The translations under genes were made by a program, and so were the position numbers. Positions 5,603-6,685 of a DNA stretch of 6,685 bases are shown here, one piece after another. Every line of letters starts with the position of its first letter. Within the stretch, counting starts at the first letter, position 1. Origin of the DNA: DSAR01 sp034437315 (GTDB taxonomy: Bacteria; Chloroflexota; Anaerolineae; B4-G1); NCBI GenBank assembly GCA_034437315.1, contig DAOTUC010000323.1, forward strand, positions 1 to 6,685, given 5' to 3'. The notes beneath the pieces were generated by a model. The model made no database searches and was not told the DNA's origin. It saw nothing but the letters and a program-made list of their open reading frames with translations.

Positions 5603-6685
5603 TTACTCCACTACGTATTCTACGCTCGATTCACGGGCTGTGATGTATTTCATCCCGCCGACCTGGCGCACCAGCCCCTTGAGTTCCATCATCGCCAGCG
5701 TGCTGGTCACCTGAGAGATGGGCATCGCCATCTGTCGTTGCAGATCATCCACGTGAACCGGTTCAGTCGAGAGTTTATCCAGTAGCGCCGCCTCGGTCTC
5801 GTTCGTCGGCAGCAGTTGCTGAGCTTCTACCTGTTCGGCGACCATTGTCAAATTCAATTCCTCCAGCATGTCTTCGGGCGTCAGCACGAGCTTGGCCCCA
5901 TCCTGGATGAGTGTGTTCGTCCCGACGCTTCCTTTAGTCATAATGGATCCGGGGATGGCGAAAACGTCCCGGCCCTGTTCGGCGGCGTAATCTGCGGTGA
6001 TCAACGCGCCGCTCCGTCGACCGGCCTCCACCACCAGCACGCCCAGGCTCAACCCGCTGATGATGCGATTGCGCGGCGGGAAGTTCCGACCCTCCGGCTT
6101 CGTTCCCAGCGGGTAATCGCTCACCAGGGCGCCGTTTTTCTCAATCTCGCGGGCTAATTTCCGGTGTTCCGGCGGGTATACGAGATCGACGCCGCAGCCC
6201 AGCACAGCGATCGTTCGCCCGCCGTTGCTCAGCGCCGCGCGGTGGGCCTCGGCGTCAATCCCCCGGGCCATCCCACTGACGATGGTGATCCCGTTACGGG
6301 CCAGGGATCCGGACAAGCGGCGGGCGACCTCTCTCCCGTAGACAGAGGCCCGTCGTGTGCCGACGACGCCCACGGCCCAGGCGTCCGCCTCGGTTAGCGC
6401 GCCCTTGACGTAGAGCACCGGGGGCGGCGCGTTGATCTCTAGCAGCAGGCGGGGATAGGCGGCCGATTCCCACGTCAGTATGTGCGCGCCCTCATCCTCA
6501 ATCTGAGCTAACACCGTGTCCAGGTCGAGCGACGAGCGGGCCGCCAATAGGCTCTCCAATGAGCGGCGGTCCAGGCCAGCGCTGCGTAACGCCATCTCCG
6601 AAGCATGCCAGGCGCTTTCCAGGTCGCCGAAGTAATCCAACAGCGCCCGCAATCGTGTGGGCCCGATGCCTCGCACGACGTTAAA
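5603..6685 (-). CDS. dprA: DNA-processing protein DprA (5' end beyond window)
   Basis: DprA (Smf) binds incoming single-stranded DNA in the cytoplasm and loads RecA on it; it is widespread even in bacteria not known to be competent. The frame stays open to the edge: Phe-Asn-Val-Val precede Arg-Gly-Ile-Gly-Pro, so the GTG at 6676 is almost certainly internal and the true start lies outside. Counting from that GTG, a helix-hairpin-helix-like motif (GIGPTRLRALL) is at 3-13. The Rossmann-like core contains GTRRAS at 106-111, YGRE at 113-116, SGMARGID at 134-141, LGCGVDLVYPPEH at 159-171, FPPRNRIISGLS at 199-210 and SGALITADYA at 222-231. A winged-helix domain occupies about 294-347. All core motifs look intact. 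The gene ends three bases before the guanylyltransferase and carries that gene's ribosome site in its last codons. Confidence 0.97.
   Translation of the reverse strand, partial: FNVVRGIGPTRLRALLDYFGDLESAWHASEMALRSAGLDRRSLESLLAARSSLDLDTVLAQIEDEGAHILTWESAAYPRLLLEINAPPPVLYVKGALTEADAWAVGVVGTRRASVYGREVARRLSGSLARNGITIVSGMARGIDAEAHRAALSNGGRTIAVLGCGVDLVYPPEHRKLAREIEKNGALVSDYPLGTKPEGRNFPPRNRIISGLSLGVLVVEAGRRSGALITADYAAEQGRDVFAIPGSIMTKGSVGTNTLIQDGAKLVLTPEDMLEELNLTMVAEQVEAQQLLPTNETEAALLDKLSTEPVHVDDLQRQMAMPISQVTSTLAMMELKGLVRQVGGMKYITARESSVEYVVE
5606..5609 (-). promoter_or_regulatory. Shine-Dalgarno site of the guanylyltransferase gene
   Basis: GGAG on the minus strand, six bases before the ATG at 5599. 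It overlaps the final codons of dprA, which ends in GAG-TAA with the stop at 5605-5603. This supports the chosen start and a coupled operon. Confidence 0.75.

Noticed and set aside
6674..6676. GTG at 6676 as the start of dprA
   Set aside because: The frame stays open upstream to the window edge, and the preceding residues Phe-Asn-Val fit the conserved N-terminus before the GIGP motif. The gene is simply cut by the window.

Overview
The window looks like a chromosomal housekeeping segment from a member of the Chloroflexota, probably of the Anaerolineae type. This placement is an inference from three things: topoisomerase I carries an extra N-terminal Cys4 domain, a mannose-1-phosphate guanylyltransferase gene sits between dprA and topA, and the last gene is a two-helix membrane protein of a kind I associate with that phylum. 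The DNA is moderately GC-rich and almost entirely coding. All five genes lie on the minus strand, so they are transcribed from the right end of the window towards the left.

In order of transcription, dprA (5603-6685) enters from beyond the right edge without its first codons. It is followed after 3 bp by a stand-alone mannose-1-phosphate guanylyltransferase (4526-5599), after 4 bp by topA (2167-4521), and then, with a one-base TAATG overlap, by a XerC/XerD-type recombinase (1250-2167). The spacing implies one translationally coupled operon. Three of its genes act on DNA: DprA loads RecA on incoming single strands, TopA relaxes negative supercoils, and Xer resolves chromosome dimers. This dprA-topA-xer linkage is also known from Firmicutes. 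The sugar-nucleotide gene is the odd member; it would supply GDP-mannose for glycans.

A 119-bp AT-rich gap (1131-1249) follows. It holds a good sigma-70-like promoter whose -35 and -10 boxes lie within an imperfect inverted repeat, then small repeats in the leader and a strong Shine-Dalgarno site. This promoter would drive an uncharacterised membrane protein gene (63-1130) as a separate unit. A textbook Rho-independent terminator (1-35) closes the unit at the left edge.

I see no CRISPR array, insertion sequence, prophage, tRNA, rRNA or defence system. The points most worth a second look are the N-terminal zinc-ribbon-like fusion on TopA, the guanylyltransferase inside a DNA-processing operon, the inverted repeat next to xer (promoter/operator, or much less likely a dif-like site), and the unknown membrane protein.
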